In this document: positions 6,773-15,317 of the stretch, piece after piece
Numbering within the stretch: position 1 is the stretch's first letter
How the letters are laid out: every line of letters begins with the position of its first letter
Assembly: GCA_038253885.1 (NCBI GenBank)
Contig: JBBSGP010000057.1
Location: 1 to 16,191 of the forward strand
Source of the DNA: JALZAQ01 sp038253885
Lineage (GTDB): Bacteria > Gemmatimonadota > Gemmatimonadetes > Gemmatimonadales > Gemmatimonadaceae
Direction: 5' to 3'
Length of the DNA: 16,191 nt
Notes under the pieces: generated by a model
What the model was told of the DNA's origin: nothing
What the model saw: only the letters and a program-made list of their open reading frames with translations
Database searches by the model: none
Translations under genes and position numbers: made by a program

Positions 6773-8902
6773 TCAGAGCGACAGGATTCGATCCACCGGC
6801 TGCATCGCCAGCGCGCCAACGCGATGCTGGGTTCCCCAGGGATCTGACATCAGCGTCGCGTGCGAGCCGGGTGAGGACGCTCCTGCGTCGTCCCGGCGCA
6901 CGTACTCGCCGTCCGCACCGAGAACCCAGGACTGCTGCGAATCGGCGAGATACGTGGCGAGCAATGAGTGCAACAACGGATGCAGCGAGCGATCCTCCAC
7001 CGGAACGACGGCTTCCACACGCCGATCGAAATTGCGCTGCATCCAGTCCGCCGATCCGAGCAGGAATTGCGCGTCTCCGCCATGGGCGAAGTACCAGAGC
7101 CGGGAATGCTCGAGGAAGCGCCCGATGATGCTCACGACCCGGATGTTCTCGCTGATGCCCTCCAGCCCCGGGCGGAGACAGCAGATTCCCCGCACGATCA
7201 GGTCGATATCGACGCCGGCACCCGAGGCCGCGTACAGCGCCCGGATGAGCTCGGGATCGGTGAGAGAGTTCATCTTGGCAACGATGCGCCCGCCACGCCC
7301 AGACCGCGCGTGTGCGGCCTCGCGGTCGATCAGCGAGATGAACTGCTGCCGCATGCTGCCAGGAGCCACCAGCAGCTTGCGGTAGGACGTCTGGCGGGAG
7401 AATCCGGTGAGGAAATTGAAGAGATCGCTCAGGTCGGCCCCGATCTCCCCATCACAGGTGAGCAGACCGAGGTCGGTGTAGAGCCGAGCGGTGCGGGTGT
7501 TGTAGTTGCCGGTGCCGATGTGCACGTATCGCCGGATCGCGTCCGGCTCGCGGCGAACGACGAGGGCGATCTTGGCGTGGGTCTTGAGAGAGACGAGCCC
7601 GTACGCCACGTGGGCGCCGGCACTCTCCAGCGTACGCGCCCACGTGATATTGTTCGTCTCGTCGAAGCGGGCTTTCAGCTCGACCAGCACGGCCACCTGC
7701 TTCCCGCGCTGCGCCGCATCGGCCAGCGCCTGCACGATCGCCGTGTCTCCGGACGTGCGATAGAGCGACAACTTGATTGCCAACACCTGGTCGTCGGTCG
7801 CCGCGGCTTCGAGAAACTCCTCGACCGTCGTGGCGAACGACTCGAACGGGTGGTGAACGAGGATGTCTCGTTCGCGGATCGCATCGAAGATCGTCCGACC
7901 GGGGGCCCGGAGCGCCGGCGGCGTGCTCGGCACGGCGGCAAGATCGCGGAGCTCCGGCACGTCCAGACCCGCGATCTCCATCAGGTCACCGAGCGCCATC
8001 AACGGCCCCGCTTCCTCGATGTCGCGCTCGTTCAGCGTCGCGTTGGCTGGAAGGCGGTCGTCACGCAGCTCCTCGAGAAGGAGCGCGCGCGTTCCGCTCG
8101 GCATGTCGCTCTGCACCTCGAGTCGAACCACTTCCCCGAACCGGCGTCGGAAAACCTGCTCCTCGATCGCTTCGAGCAGGTCCTCCGGCTCGTCCTCGGC
8201 GATGTCCAGGTCGGAGTTGCGCGTGATCCGGAAGACGTGCCAGCTCAGCACCTTCATTCCGGGAAAGAGCGATGTCAGATTGGCGCCGATCACCTGCTCC
8301 AATGGCACGAAGTGGTTCGGGCGACCAACCGGCACCCACCGCGGCAGGCTCCTCGGCACCTTCACCCGCGCGAAGTGCTCGATCCCGGTGACCGGATCCT
8401 TCACCTCCACCGCCAACGACAGCGACAGGTTCGAGATGTAGGGGAAAGGATGAGCCGGATCGACGGCGAGCGGCGTCAGCACGGGGAACAGCTGGGAGCG
8501 GAAGAACCGGTCGAGCGATTCCGTCTCGCTTGGCGTCAGCTCGTGCGGCGACACCAGGCGGATACCGACGGTGGACAGCGCAGGCAGCAGGACGGAATGC
8601 AGACAGCGCTGTTGCGCGCGCAGGAGCTTTGCCACACGAGCAGCGATGGCGTCGAGCTGCTCCTGGGGCGTGAGGCCGTCGGGGGACGGAGCCGTGACCC
8701 CGGCTGCCACCTGCCGGCGCAGACCCGCCACCCGGACCATGTAGAATTCGTCGAGGTTGCTACTCACGATCGCGATGAACTTCAGCCGCTCCAGCAGCGG
8801 CGTGCGCGCACTCGCAGCCTCGTCGAGGACGCGCGCGTTGAAGTCGAGCCAGCTCAGCTCGCGATTGATGTAGAGTGCCGGATGGGCCAGACGATCGAAC
8901 AT
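6773..8902 (-). CDS. ppk1: Polyphosphate kinase 1
   Basis: Makes long-chain inorganic polyphosphate from ATP, reversibly. It has 709 residues, close to the usual 690-720. The four-domain PPK1 plan is visible: the N-terminal domain opens with INRELSWLDFNARVLDEA (12-29) and SNLDEFYMVRVAGLRRQV (48-65); the head domain has PLAVDPAHPFPYISNLSLSL; the catalytic C1/C2 domains follow from HHPFESF (350-356). His442 in SLKTHAKIALVVRRE is the phosphorylated His (His435 in E. coli), and His599 in FLEHSRLWYF is the second conserved His (His592 in E. coli). HIGTGNYNTRTARLYTDLGL and GSADWMQRNFDRRVE are further signatures. It faces ppx convergently with 16 bases between the stops, so synthesis and breakdown enzymes are adjacent but on opposite strands. 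No clear Shine-Dalgarno site precedes the ATG at 8902. Confidence 0.97.
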   Translation of the reverse strand: MFDRLAHPALYINRELSWLDFNARVLDEAASARTPLLERLKFIAIVSSNLDEFYMVRVAGLRRQVAAGVTAPSPDGLTPQEQLDAIAARVAKLLRAQQRCLHSVLLPALSTVGIRLVSPHELTPSETESLDRFFRSQLFPVLTPLAVDPAHPFPYISNLSLSLAVEVKDPVTGIEHFARVKVPRSLPRWVPVGRPNHFVPLEQVIGANLTSLFPGMKVLSWHVFRITRNSDLDIAEDEPEDLLEAIEEQVFRRRFGEVVRLEVQSDMPSGTRALLLEELRDDRLPANATLNERDIEEAGPLMALGDLMEIAGLDVPELRDLAAVPSTPPALRAPGRTIFDAIRERDILVHHPFESFATTVEEFLEAAATDDQVLAIKLSLYRTSGDTAIVQALADAAQRGKQVAVLVELKARFDETNNITWARTLESAGAHVAYGLVSLKTHAKIALVVRREPDAIRRYVHIGTGNYNTRTARLYTDLGLLTCDGEIGADLSDLFNFLTGFSRQTSYRKLLVAPGSMRQQFISLIDREAAHARSGRGGRIVAKMNSLTDPELIRALYAASGAGVDIDLIVRGICCLRPGLEGISENIRVVSIIGRFLEHSRLWYFAHGGDAQFLLGSADWMQRNFDRRVEAVVPVEDRSLHPLLHSLLATYLADSQQSWVLGADGEYVRRDDAGASSPGSHATLMSDPWGTQHRVGALAMQPVDRILSL

Positions 8903-9024
8903 TGTGAGCGATGGGTGGGGCCGAAACGCCGGCAGGATCCGCGCCGCTTCGTGGAGCTCTAATGTAGGGCCCAGACGGCCCCCGCGACTGTCACGATCAG
9001 GTCAAGAAGTGCTCCTGAAGCGCC

Positions 9025-10059
9025 CTACAGGTGCACCACGCGGCTGAGAACGAACCAGCAGATCGACGCGATCAACGCCGCCGCCGGAATCGTCAGGATC
9101 CAGGCCCAGACGATTCGGCCCGCGACCCCCCAACGGACGGCCGATATGCGGTTGGCCATGCCGACGCCGACGATCGAGCCGGTGATGGAGTGCGTCGTGC
9201 TCACCGGGATGCCGAAGTGCGTGGCCAGCATGATGCTGATCGCGCCACCGGTCTCGGCGCAGAACCCTCCTACGGGACGGAGCCGAGTGATGCGGTTCCC
9301 CATCGTGTTCACGATGCGCCACCCTCCGAAGAGCGTCCCCAGAGCGATGGCGCTGTATGCACCGATCTCGACCCAGTACGGGATGTGGTCGGCCGTCGGT
9401 ACATACATCCGCTGGAGAGCACCCGACTGCCCGACGAAGGCCCCCTTGGAGGAGACGAGCAGGCCCACGATGATGCCCATCGTCTTCTGGGCGTCATTGG
9501 CGCCGTGGGAGTACGAGAAGAACGCCGAGCTCACGAGCTGGAGAATTCGAAAGACTCGATCGACGCGACCCGGCGAGGTGTGCTGAAAGATCCAGTAGAT
9601 GAGGACCATCAGCAGAAAGCCGAGCATCATGCCGATCATCGGCGACAGCACGATGAAGAGCAGCGTCTTGGTCCAGCCACTGATGATGATCGCGCTGAAT
9701 CCGGCCTTGGCGACGGCCGCGCCCCCGTAAGCTCCGAGCAGGGCGTGAGACGAGCTGGAGGGCAGCCCGAAGGACCACGTGATGACGTTCCACGCGATGG
9801 CGCCCAGGAGGGCACCGAGAATCACATTGGGGTCGACGATGCTGACGTCGATCATCCCCTTTCCGACCGTTTTTGCGACTGCTGTTCCGACGGTGAAGGC
9901 AGCCAGAAAGTTGAAGCCCGCTGCCCAGAATACCGCCGGCAGGGGCTTCATCACTCTGGTGCCGACGACGGTGGCGATCGAGTTTGCCGAGTCGTGAAAG
10001 CCGTTGCTGAAATCGAAGAGAAAGGCGATCGCGACGATGATGACGACGTACGTGACCAC
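9025..10059 (-). CDS. pit: PiT-family inorganic phosphate permease
   Basis: Low-affinity phosphate symporter of the inner membrane (PiT family). With the GTG at 10059 it has 344 residues and begins with VVTYVVIIVAIAFLFDFSNG, a normal PiT start, two bases after the DUF47 stop. The longer frame up to 10155 would only add Arg/Gly-rich shadow sequence. The duplicated family signatures are present: GFHDSANSIATVVG (20-33) in the first half and SHGANDAQKTMGII (184-197) in the second, with GLPSSSSHALLGAYGG (98-113) and GIPVSTTHSITGSIVGVG (283-300) as the matching repeats. About ten hydrophobic helices are evident. Its pairing with a DUF47 gene is the usual arrangement for bacterial Pit systems. Together with the pst operon, this gives the cell two independent phosphate importers. 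Confidence 0.95.
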   Translation of the reverse strand: MVTYVVIIVAIAFLFDFSNGFHDSANSIATVVGTRVMKPLPAVFWAAGFNFLAAFTVGTAVAKTVGKGMIDVSIVDPNVILGALLGAIAWNVITWSFGLPSSSSHALLGAYGGAAVAKAGFSAIIISGWTKTLLFIVLSPMIGMMLGFLLMVLIYWIFQHTSPGRVDRVFRILQLVSSAFFSYSHGANDAQKTMGIIVGLLVSSKGAFVGQSGALQRMYVPTADHIPYWVEIGAYSAIALGTLFGGWRIVNTMGNRITRLRPVGGFCAETGGAISIMLATHFGIPVSTTHSITGSIVGVGMANRISAVRWGVAGRIVWAWILTIPAAALIASICWFVLSRVVHL

Positions 10060-10061
10060 GA

Positions 10062-10673
10062 TCAGGCGTGCTTGAGCGCGATGCTCTCGAGGACGTTGGC
10101 GACGTCCTCCGCCTGGTCGATCGCCCGTTCCAGCGTGTCGTAGAGCTCCTTCCACTTGATGACTTCGATCGGATCCGGCGAGCCGGAAAAGAGGGCACCG
10201 ACCGCGATGTGGTAGATGGCATCGCCCTCCTCTTCGAGTCCCTTGATGATCCGGGCGTGCTCCACCACCAATTTTGATTTCTTCATGTTCGTGACGGCGG
10301 ACTGGATCTCCCGCGCCGCCCGCACGAGAACGTTGCAGAGCTGCTTCGCGGGCTCGCGAATGTCGGTGATGTGGAACATGGCCGCCCGGCGTGCCGTGCC
10401 GTCGACGAGGTCGATCACGTTGTCGAGCTGCGACGCCAGCTCGTGAATATCCTCCCGGTCGATCGGCGTCACGAAGCTTCGATCGATGCGAGAGATGACC
10501 TCGTGCGTGAGATTGTCCGCCTCGTGCTCCACATCCTTGATCTTCGACACGTACTCGTTGACCTTCGCCGGCTCGGCGAATAGCTGCTCGAGCAGCGTGG
10601 CGGTCGATGTGAGCCGCTTCGCCAGCTCGGCGAAGAGATCGAAGAAGCCTTCATCACGAGGGATCAAGCGCAC
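10062..10673 (-). CDS. DUF47 (PhoU-like) accessory protein of the Pit transporter
   Basis: A 203-residue, entirely helical, charged protein of the DUF47/PhoU-like family, the usual partner encoded next to pit and thought to tune that transporter. It opens with VRLIPRDEGFFDLFAELA, matching the family start (Leu-Pro-Arg-Asp-x-Phe-Phe-Asp-Leu-Phe). PhoU-like acidic motifs are DVEHEADNLTHEV near residue 46 and LERAIDQAEDVANVLESI near the C-terminus, and GLEEEGDAIYH lies between them. I chose the GTG at 10673 because it has a well-placed GGAG and begins exactly at the family start; the frame continues upstream to 10835 only as a shadow of deoC. It lies 25 bases after deoC and two bases before pit, so it is probably co-transcribed with both. 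Confidence 0.9.
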   Translation of the reverse strand: MRLIPRDEGFFDLFAELAKRLTSTATLLEQLFAEPAKVNEYVSKIKDVEHEADNLTHEVISRIDRSFVTPIDREDIHELASQLDNVIDLVDGTARRAAMFHITDIREPAKQLCNVLVRAAREIQSAVTNMKKSKLVVEHARIIKGLEEEGDAIYHIAVGALFSGSPDPIEVIKWKELYDTLERAIDQAEDVANVLESIALKHA

Positions 10674-10681
10674 GAATTCAT

Positions 10682-10685
10682 CTCC
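10682..10685 (-). promoter_or_regulatory. Ribosome binding site for the DUF47 gene
   Basis: GGAG on the minus strand, eight bases before the GTG at 10673. It decides the start of the DUF47 protein against longer alternatives that would run into deoC. Confidence 0.6.
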
Positions 10686-10698
10686 GGTAAAACTGTGA

Positions 10699-11639
<941 letters not shown>

Positions 11640-11643
<4 letters not shown>

Positions 11644-11933
11644 GTCAGCCCGCCCCGCTCGTCCGGCGCCAGCTCGATCTCGTCGATCACGCCGACCACC
11701 ACGGCCTGGACGGGAATGCGCGGATCGTCGAACACGGCGCGCGCCGATCCCCCCTCCTGCACCACGAGCACGCGCTCGCGATCGCCAACTCCGATGACAT
11801 CGAGGGCGATCACTTCGGCACCTTCCTCGTTGCCCTGGAGGTCGAGCCGGCGCACCAGGAGCAGCTTGCGACCGCCCAGATGGTCGTGCCGGTGCGTCGA
11901 CACGACGTCTCCGACGACACGCGCGATGTACAT
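11640..11933 (-). CDS. BMC vertex protein, EutN/CcmL family (copy 1, next to deoC)
   Basis: A 97-residue protein of the EutN/CcmL (BMC-P) family, whose members form pentamers capping the corners of bacterial microcompartment shells. The start MYIARVVGDVVSTHRHD follows the CcmL pattern (x-x-x-A-R-V-x-G-x-V-x-S-T). The middle has VIALDVIGVGDRERVLVVQ, and GGSARAVF matches the conserved Gly-Ser-Ala-Ala-Arg site of the family. The C-terminal VQAVVVGVIDEIEL matches the family ending (Ala-x-V-x-x-I-I-D). It lies three bases after the other vertex gene and overlaps deoC by four bases, so a shared mRNA is very likely. No BMC-H or BMC-T shell protein is encoded in the window. Family assignment is firm; assembly into a shell is inference. 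Confidence 0.92.
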
Positions 11934-11936
11934 CGG

Positions 11937-12230
11937 TCAGCGACCGTCCATCAGGGTGCGCGTCCCCTCGAGATTCACCCAGTCCACCTTCCCCACGATC
12001 CCGGCGTCCACCGCCGCGAAGGGCTCGTCGAGCGTGAGCCCCGCCTCGCGCGATGTCACGTAGTAGACGACCTCGCCCGGCCCGGCACCAAGCCGATCGA
12101 CGGCCACGATCGGGCTCCCGGCGTGCGAGCCATCGCCGCGGAGTGGCTGAATCCACTGGAAGGTCACGGCGGCCAACGTGTCCTGCTTCACCGTGGCCAC
12201 GACGCGGCCGATCACACGGGCGAGATGCAC
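11937..12230 (-). CDS. BMC vertex protein, EutN/CcmL family (copy 2)
   Basis: A second EutN/CcmL-type protein, also 97 residues, starting with GTG at 12230. The opening MHLARVIGRVVATVKQDTL, the LGAGPGEVVYYVTS segment and the ending VDAGIVGKVDWVNLEG fit the family. It departs from copy 1 at the loop after the GAGPGE turn, where SREAGL stands in place of the usual Gly-Ser-Ala-Ala-Arg, and it carries a Trp in FQWIQPL and in VDWVNL. The two copies are clearly divergent paralogues rather than a recent duplication, as in microcompartment loci that encode several distinct vertex proteins. No convincing Shine-Dalgarno precedes the start. The next gene upstream is the rhomboid protease, 51 bases away on the same strand. 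Confidence 0.88.
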   Translation of the reverse strand: MHLARVIGRVVATVKQDTLAAVTFQWIQPLRGDGSHAGSPIVAVDRLGAGPGEVVYYVTSREAGLTLDEPFAAVDAGIVGKVDWVNLEGTRTLMDGR

Positions 12231-12281
12231 GCGGTCAAGATACCCGCCGCGGGAAGGAGGGGCAAACCAATCCGCTGGCGC

Positions 12282-13064
12282 TCAGATCCATCGGCTGCGG
12301 AGTGACGATTGCCGGGCCTGCTCGGCGGTGCGATGCTCCGACACGAGCTCCGGCCGCGCGAAGAGGCGGATGAGCGCCAGGCCGGCGACGAATCCACCGA
12401 CGTGAGCCCAGACCGCCACCCCCCCTCCCCCGCCCGCCACCTCGGGTCGCACCTGCATCAACTGTGGAAGCCCCGACACGACCTGCACGAGGAACCAGTA
12501 GATCAGAACCAGCCAAGCCCGAATCGGCAGGACGACCACAAAGAAGAGCATCCGGATGCGCGCCCGCGGGAAGAGCATCAGGTACGCGCCGAGAACGCCG
12601 GAGATCGCCCCCGAGGCTCCGACCGTTGGGATCGGCGATGCGGGATCCACCGCGATCTGTGCGGCCGCAGCCACGAGACCGCAGATCACGTAGAAGACGA
12701 GGAAACGACCCCCTCCCATGATGTCTTCCACGTTGTTCCCGAACACCCAGAAGAACAGAGCGTTGCCGAGGAGATGACCCCACCCACCATGAAGAAACAT
12801 GGAGAGGAGGGGCGTCACGATGTTGATGGAGTCCCGGTCCACGACACAGGCGACACCCGGGGCGATCGGCACCGCCGTGCCCAGGCGGGCGAGATGGGTG
12901 ATCTCGCCTGGGACCATACCCAGGTTGCAGACGCTCTTCACCAGCTCGAGCTCATTGGCTCCCGCTCCCTGGACCACGATCCAGACGCCGAACATGACGG
13001 CGAGGATGAGCCAGGTCATGACCGGCCGGCGGATCGTCGGGAGGTCGTCTCCGATCGGGATCAC
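12282..13064 (-). CDS. Rhomboid-family intramembrane serine protease
   Basis: Cleaves membrane proteins within the lipid bilayer. From the GTG at 13064 it has 260 residues. Key residues are visible: His97 and Asn101 in HLLGNALFFWVFG (the oxyanion-site pair), the nucleophile Ser151 in VGASGAISGVLGAY and the base His221 in WAHVGGFVAGLAL. About six membrane helices lie near residues 14-32, 80-108, 118-140, 146-165, 170-198 and 216-235. VIPIGDDLPTIRRPVMTWL is the common N-terminus of this bacterial subgroup, which supports the chosen start; a GTG at 13121 would add 19 residues but lacks a ribosome site. A periplasmic insert follows the first helix, and a Gly-rich loop (five Gly near 211-215) lies before the last helix. 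Substrates are unknown. Confidence 0.93.
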   Translation of the reverse strand: MIPIGDDLPTIRRPVMTWLILAVMFGVWIVVQGAGANELELVKSVCNLGMVPGEITHLARLGTAVPIAPGVACVVDRDSINIVTPLLSMFLHGGWGHLLGNALFFWVFGNNVEDIMGGGRFLVFYVICGLVAAAAQIAVDPASPIPTVGASGAISGVLGAYLMLFPRARIRMLFFVVVLPIRAWLVLIYWFLVQVVSGLPQLMQVRPEVAGGGGGVAVWAHVGGFVAGLALIRLFARPELVSEHRTAEQARQSSLRSRWI

Positions 13065-13071
13065 GACGCTG

Positions 13072-13075
13072 CTCC
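13072..13075 (-). promoter_or_regulatory. Ribosome binding site for the rhomboid gene
   Basis: GGAG on the minus strand, seven bases before the GTG at 13064. It supports this start over the GTG at 13121, which has no comparable site. Confidence 0.5.
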
Positions 13076-13096
13076 GGACGGAACGGCATACACGAA

Positions 13097-13140
13097 CGAT
13101 GGTTGGCGAGAAAGCTGCCACCCGGTGACACCAACCATCG
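13097..13140. repeat. Perfect 10-bp inverted repeat in the rhomboid/dnaK divergent region
   Basis: CGATGGTTGG at 13097-13106 is the exact reverse complement of CCAACCATCG at 13131-13140, with 24 bases between. The arms lie upstream of both divergent genes (33 bases before the rhomboid start, 139 bases before dnaK), where an operator would be expected. It is not the CIRCE element bound by HrcA (TTAGCACTC arms with a 9-base spacer). A small CACC-C-GGTG palindrome lies inside the spacer. Function is unproven: a repressor site, a dyad for two bound dimers, or chance. Confidence 0.4.
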
Positions 13141-13268
13141 GGGAGAGCCTCGCTAGACTGCCAATATGGCGCATTCGTTGGGCCTCTGGCTTGCTAGGGC
13201 ACGTACAGGCGGACATGACCGACTGGATCGCGGCTGCCGCGACTGCGGCTACCCGACGGTCCTTCGAC

Positions 13269-13275
13269 AGAGGTG
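13269..13275 (+). promoter_or_regulatory. Ribosome binding site for dnaK
   Basis: AGAGGTG just before the ATG at 13279 is a strong Shine-Dalgarno match. It favours the ATG at 13279 over the in-frame GTG at 13273, which lies inside the site itself. Confidence 0.75.
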
Positions 13276-13278
13276 AAC

Positions 13279-15231
13279 ATGGCAGAGAAAGTGATAGGCA
13301 TCGATCTCGGAACGACGAACTCGGTCGTCGCGGTGATGGAGGGCGGCGACCCGGTCGTGATCCCGAATTCAGAGGGCGGTCGCGTGACGCCTTCCGTCGT
13401 CGGCTTCACCAAGGATGGCGAGAGGCTCGTCGGCCAGGTGGCGAAGCGACAGGCGGTGACAAATCCGACCAACACGGTGTTCTCGATCAAGCGCTTCATG
13501 GGCCGCAAGATGTCCGAAGTCCAGGAGGAGATCAAACGCGTCCCTTACAAGGTCGTTCCCGGACAGAATGATGTCACCAGCGTCGAGGTCCAGGGCAAGC
13601 GCTATACCCCGCCCGAAGTATCGGCGATGATCCTGCAGAAGATGAAGCAGACTGCCGAGGATTATCTGGGGCACAAGATCGAGAAGGCGGTCGTGACCGT
13701 ACCGGCCTACTTCAACGATTCGCAGCGCCAAGCCACCAAGGACGCAGGTCGCATCGCCGGCCTCAACGTGCTGCGCATCATCAACGAGCCCACGGCGGCG
13801 GCGTTGGCCTACGGCCTCGACAAGAAGAAAGACGAGAAGGTCGCCGTCTTCGACCTCGGGGGCGGTACCTACGACATCTCGGTGCTGGAGCTTTACGACG
13901 TGGAGGGATCGCGTCAGTTCGAGGTCAAGTCCACCAACGGTGACACACATCTCGGCGGGGACGACTTCGACCAGCGCGTGATCGACTGGCTCGTCACCGA
14001 GTTCAAGCGCGATCAGGGGATCGACCTCTCCAAGGATCCGATGGCGCTTCAGCGTCTGAAGGAGGGCGCAGAGAAAGCCAAGATGGAGCTGTCTACCACC
14101 CAGCAGACAGACATCAATCTGCCCTTCATCACGGCCGATCAGTCCGGGCCCAAGCACCTCAACTATTCGCTCTCCCGGCCAAAGTTCGAGCAGCTCGTGG
14201 ACGATCTGATCGAGCGCACCAAGGAGCCGATGGAGAAGGCGCTGAAGGATGCCAACATGAAGCCGGAGGACATCGACGAGGTGATCCTGGTCGGTGGCTC
14301 GACGCGCATCCCCAAGGTTCAACAGATCGTCAAGGATTTCTTCAAGAAGGAGCCCCACAAGGGAGTGAATCCTGACGAAGTGGTCGCGATCGGCGCCGCG
14401 ATCCAGGGCGCGGTGCTTACCGGCGAGCAGAAGGACGTGCTGCTGCTCGATGTGACGCCGCTCTCGCTGGGCATCGAGACTCTTGGTGGCGTGACGACGG
14501 TGCTCATTCCGCGAAACACCACAATCCCGACCAAGAAATCCGAGACGTTCTCGACCGCCGAGGACAACCAATCTACGGTCGAGATTCATGTGCTCCAGGG
14601 TGAGCGCGAGCTGGCGGCGTACAACAAGACGATCGGCAAGTTCCAGCTCTCCGGTATCCCGCCTGCGCCTCGCGGCATGCCCCAGGTCGAGGTCACCTTC
14701 GACATCGACGCCAACGGCATCCTGCACGTGACGGCGAAGGACAAAGCCACCGGCAAGGAGCAGAAGATCCGGATCGAAGCATCCAGCGGCCTGTCCGAAG
14801 CGGAGATCCAGAAGATGGTCAAGGACGCCGAGGCGAACGCGTCCGAAGACAAGAAGCGGCGGGAGGAGATCGATCTCCGCAACCGGCTCGACAGCTTCAC
14901 CTACGAGGTCGAGAAGAACTCGAAGGAGTGGTCGGAGGCGCAGAAGATCAGTCCCGAGATTCGAACCAAGGTCGACGCAGCGGTCGAGCGAGCCCGCAAA
15001 GCGCTCCGGGGCGAGGACACGGGTGAGATTCGGTCCGCGCAGGAAGAGCTGACGCGAGTCTACAACGAGGCGGGGCAGTACATCTATCAGCAGAACCAGC
15101 AGCAGCCGAGCGGGGGTGCGACCCCCGGTGGCGCCGAGCCGCAGCCGGCGACCGCCGGCGCCACCGCTGGCACCCGGGCGGATGACGTGGTCGAAGCGGA
15201 CTACGAGATCGTGGACGACGAGAAGAAGTAA
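13279..15231 (+). CDS. dnaK: DnaK (Hsp70) molecular chaperone
   Basis: ATP-driven chaperone for folding and refolding of cytoplasmic proteins, working with DnaJ and GrpE, neither of which is in the window. It has 650 residues, the usual bacterial length. The ATPase domain carries the three Hsp70 signatures: IDLGTTNS (8-15), VFDLGGGTYDISVLEL (190-205, with Tyr where Phe is common) and VILVGGSTRIPKVQQ (335-349). The interdomain linker DVLLLDVTPLSLGIE (386-400) is intact, followed by the substrate-binding domain with FQLSGIPPAPRGMPQVEV and FDIDANGILHVTAKDKATG. The C-terminal tail is Gly/Pro/Ala/Gln-rich and ends in the acidic EADYEIVDDEKK expected of DnaK. It is transcribed away from the rhomboid gene, and no grpE or hrcA precedes it, so it appears to stand alone. 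Confidence 0.98.
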   Translation: MAEKVIGIDLGTTNSVVAVMEGGDPVVIPNSEGGRVTPSVVGFTKDGERLVGQVAKRQAVTNPTNTVFSIKRFMGRKMSEVQEEIKRVPYKVVPGQNDVTSVEVQGKRYTPPEVSAMILQKMKQTAEDYLGHKIEKAVVTVPAYFNDSQRQATKDAGRIAGLNVLRIINEPTAAALAYGLDKKKDEKVAVFDLGGGTYDISVLELYDVEGSRQFEVKSTNGDTHLGGDDFDQRVIDWLVTEFKRDQGIDLSKDPMALQRLKEGAEKAKMELSTTQQTDINLPFITADQSGPKHLNYSLSRPKFEQLVDDLIERTKEPMEKALKDANMKPEDIDEVILVGGSTRIPKVQQIVKDFFKKEPHKGVNPDEVVAIGAAIQGAVLTGEQKDVLLLDVTPLSLGIETLGGVTTVLIPRNTTIPTKKSETFSTAEDNQSTVEIHVLQGERELAAYNKTIGKFQLSGIPPAPRGMPQVEVTFDIDANGILHVTAKDKATGKEQKIRIEASSGLSEAEIQKMVKDAEANASEDKKRREEIDLRNRLDSFTYEVEKNSKEWSEAQKISPEIRTKVDAAVERARKALRGEDTGEIRSAQEELTRVYNEAGQYIYQQNQQQPSGGATPGGAEPQPATAGATAGTRADDVVEADYEIVDDEKK

Positions 15232-15247
15232 CACCGCGGGGGAACGT

Positions 15248-15317
15248 GTGACCGGCGCCCGGCGGGGAAGTCTCCCCTCCGGGCGTCGTCGTCCGCAACG
15301 CTGCAACGACCGGTCAC
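15248..15317. repeat. Outer 8-bp inverted repeat enclosing the post-dnaK hairpin
   Basis: GTGACCGG at 15248-15255 pairs with CCGGTCAC at 15310-15317. Together with the inner hairpin (15256-15285), to which the left arm is directly joined, it could fold the dnaK 3' untranslated region into a branched structure. Biological meaning is unknown. Confidence 0.3.
15256..15285 (+). terminator. GC-rich hairpin after dnaK, likely terminator
   Basis: A 13-pair stem with one mismatch (C63/T78 of the 152xx block) and an AGTC loop: CGCCCGGCGGGGA at 15256-15268 pairs with TCCCCTCCGGGCG at 15273-15285. It begins 25 bases after the dnaK stop. The downstream bases are TCGTCGTCC, not a clean T-run, so it may end transcription weakly or protect the mRNA 3' end. 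Confidence 0.5.

Noticed and set aside
6968..8962. Long plus-strand frame (664 codons) opposite ppk1
   Set aside because: It is antisense to a fully conserved ppk1; the translation is rich in Arg, His, Asp and Gln, typical of reverse-frame reading of a GC-rich gene.
8903..9024. Terminator between pit and ppk1 (GGGCC-CAGAC-GGCCC at 8967-8981; GGGGCCG/CGGCCCC further apart)
   Set aside because: The stem is only five pairs with no T-run, within what GC-rich DNA gives by chance. pit and ppk1 may be co-transcribed.
9031..10143. Plus-strand frame (370 codons) opposite pit
   Set aside because: Low-complexity, Asp/Arg/His-rich product antisense to a clear membrane transporter.
13122..13278. CIRCE or sigma-32 promoter for dnaK
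   Set aside because: No TTAGCACTC/GAGTGCTAA dyad and no CTTGAA...CCCCAT pair found. TAGACT at 13154 could be a -10 but has no -35 at a proper distance.
12309..13571. Plus-strand frame (420 codons) across the rhomboid gene and the dnaK start
   Set aside because: It overlaps two real genes in other frames or strands and its product resembles nothing recognisable.
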